Shown here: one piece after another, positions 7,164 to 16,859 of the stretch
Layout of the letters: each line of letters starts with the position of its first letter
Numbering within the stretch: the stretch's first letter is position 1
Assembly: GCF_000971975.1 (NCBI RefSeq)
Contig: NZ_LAQO01000015.1
Coordinates: 140,893 to 204,892 of the forward strand
DNA: 64,000 nt
Reading direction: 5' to 3'
Source: Paenibacillus algorifonticola
GTDB lineage: Bacteria; Bacillota; Bacilli; Paenibacillales; Paenibacillaceae
The notes under the pieces: generated by a model
The model's input: the letters and a program-made list of their open reading frames with translations, nothing else
Database searches by the model: none
What the model was told of the DNA's origin: nothing
Program-made: the position numbers and the translations under genes

Positions 7164-8945
7164 ATGAACAACATGAAACGTTTATTTCGAAAAATGTCGC
7201 TTAAAAGACGGCTGTGGGTTTCGTTCGTTTTATTGACCGTCGTTTGTATTTCTGTCACGGGAACTTATGTTTCCGTGTTTTTTTCTCGTGAAATGGAATC
7301 ACAGGCGACGAAGACTAGCCAGGATACGCTCAATAAGTCGGCGAGGGTGCTGGATGAGCGCTTGAAAAATATCGTCGTGCTGGTCTCCACCCTCATGATG
7401 GGCGAACCTTTCCAGCGCACGCTGAAGGATGTGCAGTCGAGCAGCAAAAAGGAATATTATAATCGGCTCTCTGGGCTGCAGACGCCGTTTGTCCAGTTGA
7501 TGCTGGCCGAGCAGTCGATTGACTCCGTGCTGGTGCATACGCCGATCGGCGATTTTTATCCGACGGGAAATCGGCGCAGCTTGAACAGCAATTTTGAGAG
7601 CACGATTATTAATCAGAAAATAACGGATACGCAGGAAAGATGGAGCAAGCTGTGGGTGCCTGGGCATGCCGATGAGCTGTTCAGCCGGAGAAGCTCCGTT
7701 ATTACATTAATTATTAAACCGTTTTTTGATATCCAGCTGCCGGGTGTGTATGTCGTTGTCAACATCCGTGAGGATCACCTGCTGGATTTAATTCAGGCGG
7801 ATATGCAGAGCGCCAGCCTCAGTCAGCTTGTCATTGACCGCACTGGAAAGAACGTTTTTGCTTCCACAGGAGGCATGCCGCAAAGCAATCAGCAAATTTA
7901 TGAGCGTGTCGGGTCTAGCACGAGAGGAAACTTCGAATTTACAACCGAGAGTGGAGACGCTTATCTGCTTAATTACGCGGCGCTTGGGATGAATCCAGAT
8001 TGGGTATTGATTGGGTATCAATCCAAGTCGGAGCTGCTGGAGCCTGTTCAGCGCATGCGCTGGACGATTCTTACGATTATGGGCGGCTGCGTTGTACTGG
8101 CACTGGTTATGTCCAGCATGCTGTCGGAGCTGCTGCTTCAGCCGCTATTCAAGCTGCGTAATCTAATGGTGAAGGTCGAGCGGAATAAGCTGGACGTCAG
8201 GTTCGAGAGCGTATTTGAGGATGAAATCAGCCAGGTTGGCTACAAGTTTAACCGGATGCTGGAGCAAATCGGCGAATTAATCGAGGAGGTTAAAGCATCC
8301 GAGCAGGACAAGCGTAAATCAGAAATCAAAGCGCTGCAGGCGCAGATTGATCCCCATTTTTTGTACAATACGTTAAATACGATTTATTGGAAAAGCGAGA
8401 TGGAGGAGCAGCAGGCGGTCAGCGGCATGATTGTGTCGCTTTCCCTATTGTTCCGGCTTGGCCTTAACAATGGCCGGGAAATTACGACGCTGCGGCAGGA
8501 GCTGGAGCATGTGGCGCAATATTTGAATTTGCAGGAAATGTGCTATCCGGATTTATTCCGTTACAGCATACAGACGGTCGATGAGAAGCTGCTGGATACT
8601 CCCGTGCTCAAAATTTTGCTGCAGCCGCTCGTGGAAAACTCGATATTGCACGGCTTTCAGGAGCTGCCCCATGAGGGGGTTATCCGCATTGAGGTGGAAG
8701 CCGATGCTGCCATGGGCTTGCTGATGCTAACCGTTTCTGACAATGGTATTGGCATGGATGCCGAGCGAGTGGAAAAAATGCTGAGCGGTCCAGAGGTGGA
8801 ACGGACGAGCTACGCGCTGGCGAACGTACGAACAAGGCTGTCTCTGTATTATGGATACAAGGCTTCCATGGAGCTTGAAAGCGAGCCGGGCGTGCAGACC
8901 TCCGTTAAGCTAATCATTCCTATTCAAGAGGTGATAAACGAATGA
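7164..8945 (+). CDS. Sensor histidine kinase, YesM-type with extracellular sensor
   Basis: 593 residues: membrane segment about 15-37, extracellular dCache-like sensor about 40-290, second membrane segment about 296-317, HAMP about 318-370, then the IDPHFLYNTLN phosphoacceptor motif (H398) and a HATPase_c domain (N-box PLVENSILHG, G1 DNGIGMD). The start may instead be the ATG at 7173, which is better spaced from GAGG. It overlaps the response regulator by 4 bp. In similar Paenibacillus loci the kinase senses an extracellular oligosaccharide or the loaded binding protein and induces the transporter and lyase genes; that role is inferred here from position. Confidence 0.93.
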   Translation: MNNMKRLFRKMSLKRRLWVSFVLLTVVCISVTGTYVSVFFSREMESQATKTSQDTLNKSARVLDERLKNIVVLVSTLMMGEPFQRTLKDVQSSSKKEYYNRLSGLQTPFVQLMLAEQSIDSVLVHTPIGDFYPTGNRRSLNSNFESTIINQKITDTQERWSKLWVPGHADELFSRRSSVITLIIKPFFDIQLPGVYVVVNIREDHLLDLIQADMQSASLSQLVIDRTGKNVFASTGGMPQSNQQIYERVGSSTRGNFEFTTESGDAYLLNYAALGMNPDWVLIGYQSKSELLEPVQRMRWTILTIMGGCVVLALVMSSMLSELLLQPLFKLRNLMVKVERNKLDVRFESVFEDEISQVGYKFNRMLEQIGELIEEVKASEQDKRKSEIKALQAQIDPHFLYNTLNTIYWKSEMEEQQAVSGMIVSLSLLFRLGLNNGREITTLRQELEHVAQYLNLQEMCYPDLFRYSIQTVDEKLLDTPVLKILLQPLVENSILHGFQELPHEGVIRIEVEADAAMGLLMLTVSDNGIGMDAERVEKMLSGPEVERTSYALANVRTRLSLYYGYKASMELESEPGVQTSVKLIIPIQEVINE

Positions 8946-10567
8946 GCGAAATTACGATGTGCATTATAGACGATGTAAAGACGGTTATCGATGGCATAGT
9001 GTCCAAAATTCCCTGGGGAGAGCATGGAATCAAAATTGTGGGAACCGCCGCTAATGGCAATGATGGCTTGCAGCTCATTAAAGAGAAGCATCCGCATATT
9101 GTGCTGACTGACATTCGGATGCCGATGCGCAGCGGCATTGATATGGTTCGTGAGCTGAAGGAGAGCGGTGAGCCGGAGGCGAAGGTTATTTTTTTCAGCG
9201 GCTTTACCGATTTTACCTATGCCCAGGAATCCGTCAGGCTTGGGGCATTCGATTATTTGGTTAAGCCGTTTACGACGCAGCAAATTGTAGAGGTTGTGCT
9301 GCGCGCTAAAGCGCAGATTGAAACGCAGCGGCTGGAGCAGCTGGACCGGTTGACGCTGGAGCGCAAAGTGAGGGAAAGTCTGCCTTATTTGCGTCAAGAG
9401 TATTTTCGGCTGCTGATCCGGCATGATGAGCTGCCCGAGCGGGCTTATGACAAATGGGAGTTTCTCAGCATCGATATGGATACCCGCCGTTTCGTTGCGA
9501 TGTCCGTGCTGATTGAGGGCCTAATGGATGAGCATTCCCTGTCCGTACGGGAAGTGGAGCTAACCCGCTTCGCCGTGCAAAACATTATGGAGGAAACGAT
9601 TAAAAAGCAGGCAAAGGGTGTCGTATTTCGAGAGCATCTGGACCAATTTGTCATTTTGCTCAATCCGAATGAGGAGGAAGAGATGCTGGCGCTGGCAGAG
9701 GCGTGCCGGGATAATGTGAATCGCTACGCGAAGCGGGACATTTCCATCGGCGTCGGAAGCTGCGTGGAAGGAATCGACGAAATCGCGCTTTCCTATAATC
9801 AGGCGAAAACAGCGCTCAGCTACCAGTTTTATTCCGGCAGCGGCTGCGTCATTTCGTATAGCGATATTGAACGGCAAAACCATATTTCACCGCATTATTC
9901 CGCAGATAAGGAAGTGGAGCTGCTCTATTGCTTGCGCTCAGGCAACCGGGAAGGGACAGAAAAGCTGCTGGTGAGCATTTCTGAGGAATGCCTTCGTTAT
10001 CCGACGCCGCCTGATCCTGATGTGATGACGAATTTATTTTATGGACTAGCCTTCTCCATCTACCGCGTCATTGCCGAGAAGGCAGACAGCAAGCAGCTCA
10101 TGTGGCTCGATGAACGGCTGAGCATCATTAAGAAAGGCCGGTATTTATCCACCTCCGAGCTGATTAATGACGTGAAGGAGCTGGGACTGACCGGCTGTGA
10201 TTGGCTCCAGAAGCGCCAGAAAAATAATGTCGGCCAGCTCATCCATCAGGCTATGAATTATGTGGGCGGACGGCTCGGCACCGATTTGACGGTACAGGAA
10301 TGTGCGAATGTTGTGCATTTGAGCCCGAGCTATTTTTCCAATTTGTTTAAAAAAGAGACAGGCATGACGTTTATGCAATACGTCACCTCCGCACGGATGG
10401 ACAAGGCGAAGGGACTGCTGCTGGAAGGGATGCAGGTGCAGGATATTACGTATGAGCTTGGTTATCGGGACCGTCCTTATTTCACCGAGCTGTTCAAAAA
10501 GCATACCGGGCTGACGCCTACGGAATTTCGCAGCAAATACGAAAGCCGGACAACGGAAGCGGAATGA
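8942..10567 (+). CDS. Response regulator, REC + linker + AraC-type output (YesN-like)
   Basis: 541 residues. REC domain at 1-125 with D10/D11, phosphoacceptor D57 (VLTDIRMP) and K106 (LVKPF); a long central region of about 300 residues, partly resembling the GGDEF-like/CdaR-type linker of YesN proteins (ISIGVGSCVEGIDE); AraC double helix-turn-helix at about 435-535 (LTVQECANVVHLSPSYFSNLFK). Its ATG overlaps the kinase stop codon. It is the probable activator of the permease, binding-protein and lyase genes that flank it on both sides. Confidence 0.93.
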   Translation: MSEITMCIIDDVKTVIDGIVSKIPWGEHGIKIVGTAANGNDGLQLIKEKHPHIVLTDIRMPMRSGIDMVRELKESGEPEAKVIFFSGFTDFTYAQESVRLGAFDYLVKPFTTQQIVEVVLRAKAQIETQRLEQLDRLTLERKVRESLPYLRQEYFRLLIRHDELPERAYDKWEFLSIDMDTRRFVAMSVLIEGLMDEHSLSVREVELTRFAVQNIMEETIKKQAKGVVFREHLDQFVILLNPNEEEEMLALAEACRDNVNRYAKRDISIGVGSCVEGIDEIALSYNQAKTALSYQFYSGSGCVISYSDIERQNHISPHYSADKEVELLYCLRSGNREGTEKLLVSISEECLRYPTPPDPDVMTNLFYGLAFSIYRVIAEKADSKQLMWLDERLSIIKKGRYLSTSELINDVKELGLTGCDWLQKRQKNNVGQLIHQAMNYVGGRLGTDLTVQECANVVHLSPSYFSNLFKKETGMTFMQYVTSARMDKAKGLLLEGMQVQDITYELGYRDRPYFTELFKKHTGLTPTEFRSKYESRTTEAE

Positions 10568-10707
10568 TAGTGATTTTGCCCTCCCAGAATCGTGTTTTTG
10601 TCCTTCATGGGCAAGCGTGCAACGGTGCTACAATGGGGTCAGCAGGAGGAGCTGGGCGGTAGACGCCGCTATAACGCCGCTTGCCAAACAAAGGGGAGGT
10701 ACGACAG

Positions 10708-12123
10708 ATGAAAAAAAGATTCGCAACGAAACGCTCGTTTTTGCTTTGCAGCTTGCTGGTAATGGCTTTGATGCTAGGGGCATGCTCAACGGGTAACGGA
10801 ACGAATGCCGCACCAGAAGCAAGCGCAGGCACAAACGGTGCAAGCAGCGCAGCAAAGACGAAAATTTCCTATTGGACGATAGATCGTCATGACATGGATT
10901 ATATGCAGGAGCAGGTGGACAAATATAACGCAACGAATACAGATAACATCGAAGTGGAAATGAAGGTTATGGCGGATAACTACAATCAGGCGGTAGAGGT
11001 TGCGTTTGCAAGCAACCAGGCTCCTGACATTTTCCGCAGCGGCGACTTCCAGACTTATGTAAATAAAGGCTACTTTGCCCCACTCGATACGCTGCTCAGC
11101 AAAGAGTTTCTGGCGAAATTCGATGGTTTGCTGGTAGAGGATGTATATACAAAAGACGGGCATGTGTATACGCTTCCAAATACAGGCCAGTTCTGGCGTC
11201 TGCTGTACAATGTAGACCTGCTGGAGAAGGCGGGCTACATGGAGCCACCAAAGACGCTTGACGAAATGGTAGAGATCGCGAAAAAAGTGACCGAGCAAGG
11301 CAAGGCTGAAGGCATTTACGGCTTCGCCAGCAATTTCAAAAATGGCTCCGGCTTTACGCGTCCGGCATTTGCATCGGGCTCGCTCAGCTCGGAAACAAGC
11401 CACGAGGGCTTTAACTACCAAACCGGAGAATTTGATTTCGGCATGTACCGTGATATTGCAGAGGCGCTTCACCAAATGAAAACGGATGGCAGCATGATTC
11501 CAGGCGCTGAATCACTGGATATTGATCCGCTTCGCGCACAGTTTGCACAAGGCAAAATCGCGATGTATGTGAACCACTCCAGTGAGCCGGCAGTCTACAC
11601 TTCGCAATTCCCGACGGACATCAACTGGGCATCGACGCTTGTGCCGACGAAGGATGGCCAAATCAACGGCGTAACTTGGGTTAATGCAGGCGGTTATATC
11701 GGAATCAATGCACAATCCGACAAGCAAGCAGCAGCTGTGAAGTTTTTAGAATACTTGTACAACACGGAGCTTCGTACGGAATATCAAGAGAAGGGTCTTG
11801 GACTTTCCGTTCTGCCTTATGTAAATGAGGCGGCAGGCAAGCCTGAACTGAAAGGCATCGAAGGCTTCCTTCCAACGAAATATGACGGCATCTATCCAGC
11901 AACTCCGATTTCAGTTACAGAAACGAAGCTGGAAGGCAAAAAAGCAAGCGACGTATTTATTGAATACATTTTGACCAGCAATCAAGACTTGGAAGCAGCG
12001 ATTAAAGATTTGAATACGAGATACAACAAAGCGCTAGCAGCGGCTCGTACGGAAGGGCTGACAAATATTCAGGCTAATCCGTCGTTCAGCGCCAAGAGCC
12101 TGCAAGGCTCGCTCGGCCAGTAG
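10708..12123 (+). CDS. Extracellular solute-binding lipoprotein of the sugar ABC transporter
   Basis: 471 residues from the ATG at 10708, preceded by GGGGAGGT 7 bases upstream. A lipoprotein signal ends in the lipobox LGAC (Cys about residue 23), followed by an Ala/Ser/Thr/Gly-rich tether and a family-1 solute-binding fold. It captures a carbohydrate outside the membrane and delivers it to the permeases encoded at 5398-7140. The kinase and regulator genes lie between it and the permeases, the usual arrangement for these Paenibacillus loci. A TACAAT -10-like hexamer at 10629-10634 with a poor -35 suggests an extra activator-dependent promoter. A terminator follows, which would let it be made in excess. 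Confidence 0.9.
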   Translation: MKKRFATKRSFLLCSLLVMALMLGACSTGNGTNAAPEASAGTNGASSAAKTKISYWTIDRHDMDYMQEQVDKYNATNTDNIEVEMKVMADNYNQAVEVAFASNQAPDIFRSGDFQTYVNKGYFAPLDTLLSKEFLAKFDGLLVEDVYTKDGHVYTLPNTGQFWRLLYNVDLLEKAGYMEPPKTLDEMVEIAKKVTEQGKAEGIYGFASNFKNGSGFTRPAFASGSLSSETSHEGFNYQTGEFDFGMYRDIAEALHQMKTDGSMIPGAESLDIDPLRAQFAQGKIAMYVNHSSEPAVYTSQFPTDINWASTLVPTKDGQINGVTWVNAGGYIGINAQSDKQAAAVKFLEYLYNTELRTEYQEKGLGLSVLPYVNEAAGKPELKGIEGFLPTKYDGIYPATPISVTETKLEGKKASDVFIEYILTSNQDLEAAIKDLNTRYNKALAAARTEGLTNIQANPSFSAKSLQGSLGQ

Positions 12124-12141
12124 CCGTATAGCTGAAGGAAA

Positions 12142-12177
12142 AGAGGGGCTGCCTGCGGGCAGCCTCTGCTTTTAAAA
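12142..12177 (+). terminator. Intrinsic terminator after the binding-protein gene
   Basis: Hairpin with AGAGG/CCTCT and CTGCC/GGCAG arms and a TGC loop (12142-12167), followed by GCTTTT. It separates the binding protein from the lyase genes and would allow partial read-through. Confidence 0.75.
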
Positions 12178-12272
12178 TATAGGAAAGAATATGATTTTTC
12201 CATCCTTTCTCTATATTTCTCGGAATGAAACGCGCCGCGCCGCCAGAGGACGGCGACAGCCGTTTCACCTTG
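12175..12272 (+). repeat. 98-bp two-hairpin repeat, copy 1 (tandem)
   Basis: First of two head-to-tail copies. Hairpin 1: ATATAG-GAAAG pairs with CTTTC-T-CTATAT. Hairpin 2: GAAACG pairs with CGTTTC, enclosing a GCCG/CGGC inner stem. It differs from copy 2 at one base and from copy 3 (52857-52954) at about five. Confidence 0.9.
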
Positions 12273-12370
12273 AAATATAGGAAAGAATATGATTTTTCCA
12301 TCCTTTCTCTATATTTCTCGGAATGAAACGCGCCGCGCCGCCAAAGGACGGCGACAGCCGTTTCACCTTG
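12273..12370 (+). repeat. 98-bp two-hairpin repeat, copy 2 (tandem)
   Basis: 97 of 98 bases match copy 1 (G to A at the base equivalent to 12245). It ends 37 bp before the lyase start, so it would lie in the leader of the lyase mRNA. Confidence 0.9.
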
Positions 12371-12407
12371 TGGATGGGGATGAACAGAGGGAGGAGCGAG
12401 TGCTTAA

Positions 12408-14381
12408 ATGGATCATTTGTATTTTAGGCCGAAGCAGCGAAGCGAGTGGGGAAAAAGCTTTCAGCAGTATTTTCCGCAGCAGGCTGCCGCTGCGATTACC
12501 CAGGCGGATCGCTGGTGCGAGAATAGGCCTATGATTTGGAAAGGCATTGAAATCAATTTGGGCCAGCCTATCAATTGGCTTTACAATCCAACCGGGGACA
12601 AGGAGTTTACATGGGGCATTAACCGCTTTAAGCATCTTCGCTCCTTAGGCACCGCCTATGCGTGCACCGGGGACGAGAAATATGCAGCTAAAGCGCTGGA
12701 GCATATTTTAGGCTGGATCGATACGCAGCCATGTCCGCGGGACGTACCGGCAGTGGAACTGACCTATTTTCAAAGACCGGGTCCATGGCGGCTGCTCGAA
12801 ACAGGGCTCCGGCTGCGCCAATGGATTTATGCGTATCATTTTTTCGATGAATCGGACAGCTGGAATGGCGAGGCGAAGGAACGGTTTCTCCAATCGGTGA
12901 AAGAGCATGCCTGGTTTCTCTCTACCTACAAAGCGAGTATTGAAATCAATCATTCGATTATGCATATGATCGGGCTGCTGGGCGCGGGGCTGACCTTTGT
13001 GACGTGGGAGGAAAGCGCGCAGTGGCGCAGCATAGCGATGAAGCGGCTTGAGGAATGCATACGCGTGCAGGTGCTGCCAGATGGCGTCCATTCGGAGCTT
13101 ACGCCGCACTACCATATGGTATCGCTGGAGCTATTCGTCGATTGTGCCGTTATGGCGAAAAAGCGCGGGCTTGCGTTCTCAGGAGAATACGAGCGCATTG
13201 TAGCCGGCATGACGCGTTTCGCAAGCCTGATGATCAGGCAGGACGGCAGCATGGCGCCATTTGCCGATTCCTTCGCGAACCAGCCGCCTGATTTGAATGC
13301 GGCGGCGCTGTATTATGATCGTCCGGGGCTGCTGCTGGAGGATCAGCTGTATGAGCAGTTTTGGACGGTCGGACCTGAGGCCATCGACCGCCTGCTGGCA
13401 GCGGCAGCTAAGTCGCCAGCAGCAGCATCGCAGTCGGATTCAACGGCAAGCATAGCAGAAGTGCCCGGTGCTCATGCACAGGAGCAGCTGCCGTTTGCTT
13501 TTCCGGCGGCGGGCTATTACGGGCTTGGCGATACGGAGCAGCAGCTCATTTTCGATGCGGCTGCACTTGGCGGACCTCATGGTCATGCCGATGCGCTGTC
13601 CTTCGAATGGTGCGCCTATGGCGAAGCGCTGTTCGTCGATCCAGGCACGTACACGTATATGGAAAATCCTTGGCGCCGTTATTTCAAAAGCACATCCGCC
13701 CACAACACCGTTCTCGTAGACGGGCAAGATCAGACGCCTTATTTGCGTACGCAAAGATGGGGCTTGCCGGAGGCTGCCGTTTCCCTAATTGCTTGGGAGC
13801 CGAATCAGCAAATGATCTGCGCGGAGCATGACGGTTATGCTTCCCGCGGCGTAACGCACAGGCGCGCTTTATGGTTTTTGGACAGTGGGGAATGGGTCAT
13901 TTATGACCGCCTGACTTCTGCTGGCGAGCATACGTATCAACATCGGCTGCACACTAGGCTGCTGGAGTGGGAGACGCAAAAACGGGTAGCGGGCAGCGCT
14001 GTTGCGGCTAATCAAACGGGCTCCAATGATGAGCCTGCCTGCTACTATGCTAAAGGCAGCGGCTTGTTCAACGGAGTAGAAGCTGCTTCCACTTCGCCAC
14101 TGACTTGCGAGCTGCTCGTATTTGGCCCACCGGAGCTGGAGTTTGATGTGGAGGACAGCTGGGAATCGGTGCACCAAATGAAGATGCAGCCGCTGAAGGT
14201 GCTTCAGGGCTTACTGACAACAGAAAATGATGGTGCATGGTTTATTACCGTGATGAAGCCATCACTTGGCACGGAACAGATGCAGACCTCGGAATGGAGC
14301 GTCAGCATAGGCGAGCATGGTCGCCCTGTTCTGAGTTTAAACCGTGACGGGCACCTTACCGTGTTCGCTATGCCTGAATGA
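12408..14381 (+). CDS. Heparinase II/III-family polysaccharide lyase (cytoplasmic oligosaccharide lyase)
   Basis: 657 residues. The N-terminal half is an alpha/alpha toroid (INLGQPINWLYNP; EINHSIMHMIGLL; LTPHYHMVSLELF), and the C-terminal half a beta-sandwich with GGPHGHADALSFE, DPGTYTY, WRRYFKSTSAHNT and YDRLTSAGEHTY, all typical of the Hepar_II_III superfamily (PL12/15/17/21-like). Likely catalytic residues are the Asn-His of the toroid and the Tyr/His of the HGHAD region. These enzymes cleave uronic-acid glycosides by beta-elimination, leaving 4,5-unsaturated uronates. There is no signal peptide, so it should act on imported oligosaccharides. GGGAGGAG precedes the ATG. It forms an operon with the next two genes. 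The exact substrate (alginate, heparinoid or another uronan) cannot be assigned. Confidence 0.85.
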   Translation: MDHLYFRPKQRSEWGKSFQQYFPQQAAAAITQADRWCENRPMIWKGIEINLGQPINWLYNPTGDKEFTWGINRFKHLRSLGTAYACTGDEKYAAKALEHILGWIDTQPCPRDVPAVELTYFQRPGPWRLLETGLRLRQWIYAYHFFDESDSWNGEAKERFLQSVKEHAWFLSTYKASIEINHSIMHMIGLLGAGLTFVTWEESAQWRSIAMKRLEECIRVQVLPDGVHSELTPHYHMVSLELFVDCAVMAKKRGLAFSGEYERIVAGMTRFASLMIRQDGSMAPFADSFANQPPDLNAAALYYDRPGLLLEDQLYEQFWTVGPEAIDRLLAAAAKSPAAASQSDSTASIAEVPGAHAQEQLPFAFPAAGYYGLGDTEQQLIFDAAALGGPHGHADALSFEWCAYGEALFVDPGTYTYMENPWRRYFKSTSAHNTVLVDGQDQTPYLRTQRWGLPEAAVSLIAWEPNQQMICAEHDGYASRGVTHRRALWFLDSGEWVIYDRLTSAGEHTYQHRLHTRLLEWETQKRVAGSAVAANQTGSNDEPACYYAKGSGLFNGVEAASTSPLTCELLVFGPPELEFDVEDSWESVHQMKMQPLKVLQGLLTTENDGAWFITVMKPSLGTEQMQTSEWSVSIGEHGRPVLSLNRDGHLTVFAMPE

Positions 14382-14400
14382 AACGATTGGAGTGAAGCAT

Positions 14401-16809
14401 GTGGATAAGCAAAACGGATTTATTACTCATTATCTGACTTCAGGAATGCGGTTGAGTGACTTTATATCTGACAAAACCGATAAAAACCAAATACGCTATG
14501 AGCAATATTTACGCTCGATTGTCGCGGACAGGGATCTTCCGGCACCTGTGGCTTCAGAAGCCATCCAAATCGGCGCCGAGAGCGAGCTGGGGCTGCCTTG
14601 GGAATATCTTTACCCGTGCAGCGGCTTCGTTAATTTCAGCCAGTTTTCGTTTACCCCCCAGAAAGTAGAGCTGCTTGCCGCTACCGTGCTTGTTGCGGAA
14701 GAAGACCTTGTCGTCTTGGCAAATCTATGGACGTATACAGCGATAGAAGTATGGCTCAATGGGGAGAAGGTCAGCTCCGTCGCCGAGCCTGTATATAAGC
14801 CGATTAATAAACAGGAAATGCAGCTGCCTTTGCGCAAAGGCAGCAACACGATGGTCATCCGCATGCAAAATTTGGCGGTACGTGATACGCGGAATATTTT
14901 CGGCATTCAATTATTGGAGCATTTGGACCGGATTACGGTGACGCTGCCAGATGCGGAGCAGGCCGAGCCGTTTCTTGCGCTGGACCGCTTCCTGTCGGGC
15001 ATTACGCTGAAGGGCAGCGAGCTTTGCTTCCCGGCGGAAGCGCCGTGCAGCATCTATCTAGCGTACGGTGAAGAAGTGAATGATCGTCTGATTGGCGAGG
15101 ACATTAGCGGCAAGAGCAGCGTGAAGCTTGACGAGGGTGCGCCAATGGTAATTGTATACGGTGAAATCGGACCAAGAAAGCTGATTCGCAAAATCGAGCT
15201 GCTGCAAAACAAAAAGCCGATTTACCGCAAAGGAGCAGCGGCAGCCGAGGTTAAAGTCGCTATGTTTGAGGAGATTGCCACAATAGGCACAGAGAAGGCG
15301 TTTCAACCGCTGCGCTTTGGTTTATTTTACGTGCTGGCGCGCTGGAACTTGGGACAACCCGGCGTTAATGATGAACAGCATATTTTGCACGCGCTTGGAC
15401 AAATTGAGCGGCGCGAGGATTGCTCGGACTTTATCCTCGCGGGCTTACTGCGCTTCATGCAGCAGCATAAGCTTCCGGCCCATTTAACGGAACGCACCGA
15501 GCAGGCTATTTTAAATTACCGCTTCTGGATGACAGAGAACGGCTCAGACGGTATGTGCTTCTGGAGCGAAAATCACGCGCTGATGTTCTATATTTGCGCT
15601 TACATGGCGGGCCGCGAGTACCCGGATCAGCTATTCGCTAGATCGGGCCGTACGGGCGTTCAGGTCAGTGAAGTGGCGATAGGCCGAATCCGCGAGTGGC
15701 TGGATGATGTCGAGGAATACGGCTTTGAGGAGTTTCTCAGCGCGGATTATATGTGCGTGACACTGGGGGCGCTGCTCAATGTCGTCGATTATATGGAGGA
15801 AGAGGAATCAGCTCGGGCAAGCCGATTAATTGACGAGATGCTGAAATCCTTTGCTTATCATACGTTCCGCGGCTCAATTATTGCGCCGCAAGCACGCATT
15901 TATCGCTCTGTCATTTTGCCGTTTACCCAGTCGGCCCAGTCTTTAATTCATCTGCTGAATCCTGAATCCCCTATGGGCAACAGCGAATGGATCGTTTTTC
16001 TGATGAACAGCAAATACGTGATGCCGCAGCATTTCACAAGCTTGATGAATGAGTCTTTGGAGCTGGAGTACCAGACCGGGAATGCATGGGTGAAGCTCAA
16101 CAAGCAGCCGAATTATATGCTGACCTCGGTTCAATCACCGAGATATGATGCTAACCCGTCCTTCTGGCAAAATATTAGCTTTGACGAGTCTGCTGACATC
16201 GAATCGGGCGATTATGTTAAATCGTTTAATGAGCGTTTTCACGGCACATCGCGTTTTGAGCCGGGCGTGTACGGGTATCAGCAGCATATGTGGTATGCGG
16301 CGCTGGACAACGATACGGTGCTGTATACGAACCATCCAGGAGAGCTGACCGACGATGGCGGCATGCGACCAGGCTACTGGTATGGAAATGGCATCATGCC
16401 GGCGGTCAAGCAGCAGGGCAGCGCGCTGGGCGCGATTTATGAAATCGGGGAGGACCATCCGGTAACGTTTACGCATCTCTTTTTCCCGGAAGCGAAGTTT
16501 GATGAGTTTGACCAGGACGGACACTGGCTGTTTGGGCAAAAAGGAAGCGGCTACGCCGCGATCTGGTGCAGCGAGCAGATGGTTCCCCATCACGACCGCC
16601 TGTTCCACTGCGAATACCGGGCATACAGCCGCAAGAACGCGTATTTCTGCAAGCTGGGCTCGGAGCAGGAGTTCGGCAGCTGGGATGAGTTTAAAGCGGC
16701 ATGCTACCAGCTTGCTCCTGCCTTCGATTCCGCTGCCCTCAAGCTGACCGCAGCGGATGATTATGAGCTGAGCTTCGTCCGCAGCAGCAACAAAACGCAA
16801 TATGTTTAA
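14401..16809 (+). CDS. Uncharacterised toroid/beta-sandwich protein, putative second lyase or hydrolase
   Basis: 802 residues from GTG at 14401, chosen for GGAGTG just upstream; a longer ATG frame from 14344 overlaps the lyase gene without a ribosome binding site. Residues about 50-180 look like a jelly-roll (galactose-binding-type) domain, with VNFSQF and LWTYTAIEVWLNGEKV. Residues about 300-560 are helical, with repeated aromatic/acid motifs (FWSENHALMFYICAYMAGRE) as in alpha/alpha toroids. The last 250 residues are beta-rich (VYGYQQHMWYAAL; RPGYWYGNGIMP), as in polysaccharide-lyase sandwiches. There is no signal peptide. It starts 20 bp after the heparinase-type gene, which strongly suggests a role in the same catabolism. 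I do not recognise a named family; lyase or glycoside hydrolase activity is only inference. Confidence 0.75.
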   Translation: MDKQNGFITHYLTSGMRLSDFISDKTDKNQIRYEQYLRSIVADRDLPAPVASEAIQIGAESELGLPWEYLYPCSGFVNFSQFSFTPQKVELLAATVLVAEEDLVVLANLWTYTAIEVWLNGEKVSSVAEPVYKPINKQEMQLPLRKGSNTMVIRMQNLAVRDTRNIFGIQLLEHLDRITVTLPDAEQAEPFLALDRFLSGITLKGSELCFPAEAPCSIYLAYGEEVNDRLIGEDISGKSSVKLDEGAPMVIVYGEIGPRKLIRKIELLQNKKPIYRKGAAAAEVKVAMFEEIATIGTEKAFQPLRFGLFYVLARWNLGQPGVNDEQHILHALGQIERREDCSDFILAGLLRFMQQHKLPAHLTERTEQAILNYRFWMTENGSDGMCFWSENHALMFYICAYMAGREYPDQLFARSGRTGVQVSEVAIGRIREWLDDVEEYGFEEFLSADYMCVTLGALLNVVDYMEEEESARASRLIDEMLKSFAYHTFRGSIIAPQARIYRSVILPFTQSAQSLIHLLNPESPMGNSEWIVFLMNSKYVMPQHFTSLMNESLELEYQTGNAWVKLNKQPNYMLTSVQSPRYDANPSFWQNISFDESADIESGDYVKSFNERFHGTSRFEPGVYGYQQHMWYAALDNDTVLYTNHPGELTDDGGMRPGYWYGNGIMPAVKQQGSALGAIYEIGEDHPVTFTHLFFPEAKFDEFDQDGHWLFGQKGSGYAAIWCSEQMVPHHDRLFHCEYRAYSRKNAYFCKLGSEQEFGSWDEFKAACYQLAPAFDSAALKLTAADDYELSFVRSSNKTQYV

Positions 16810-16859
16810 CCACAATATGTGTAAACCAATACGATAATAGTTGAGAGGAATGACGAATC

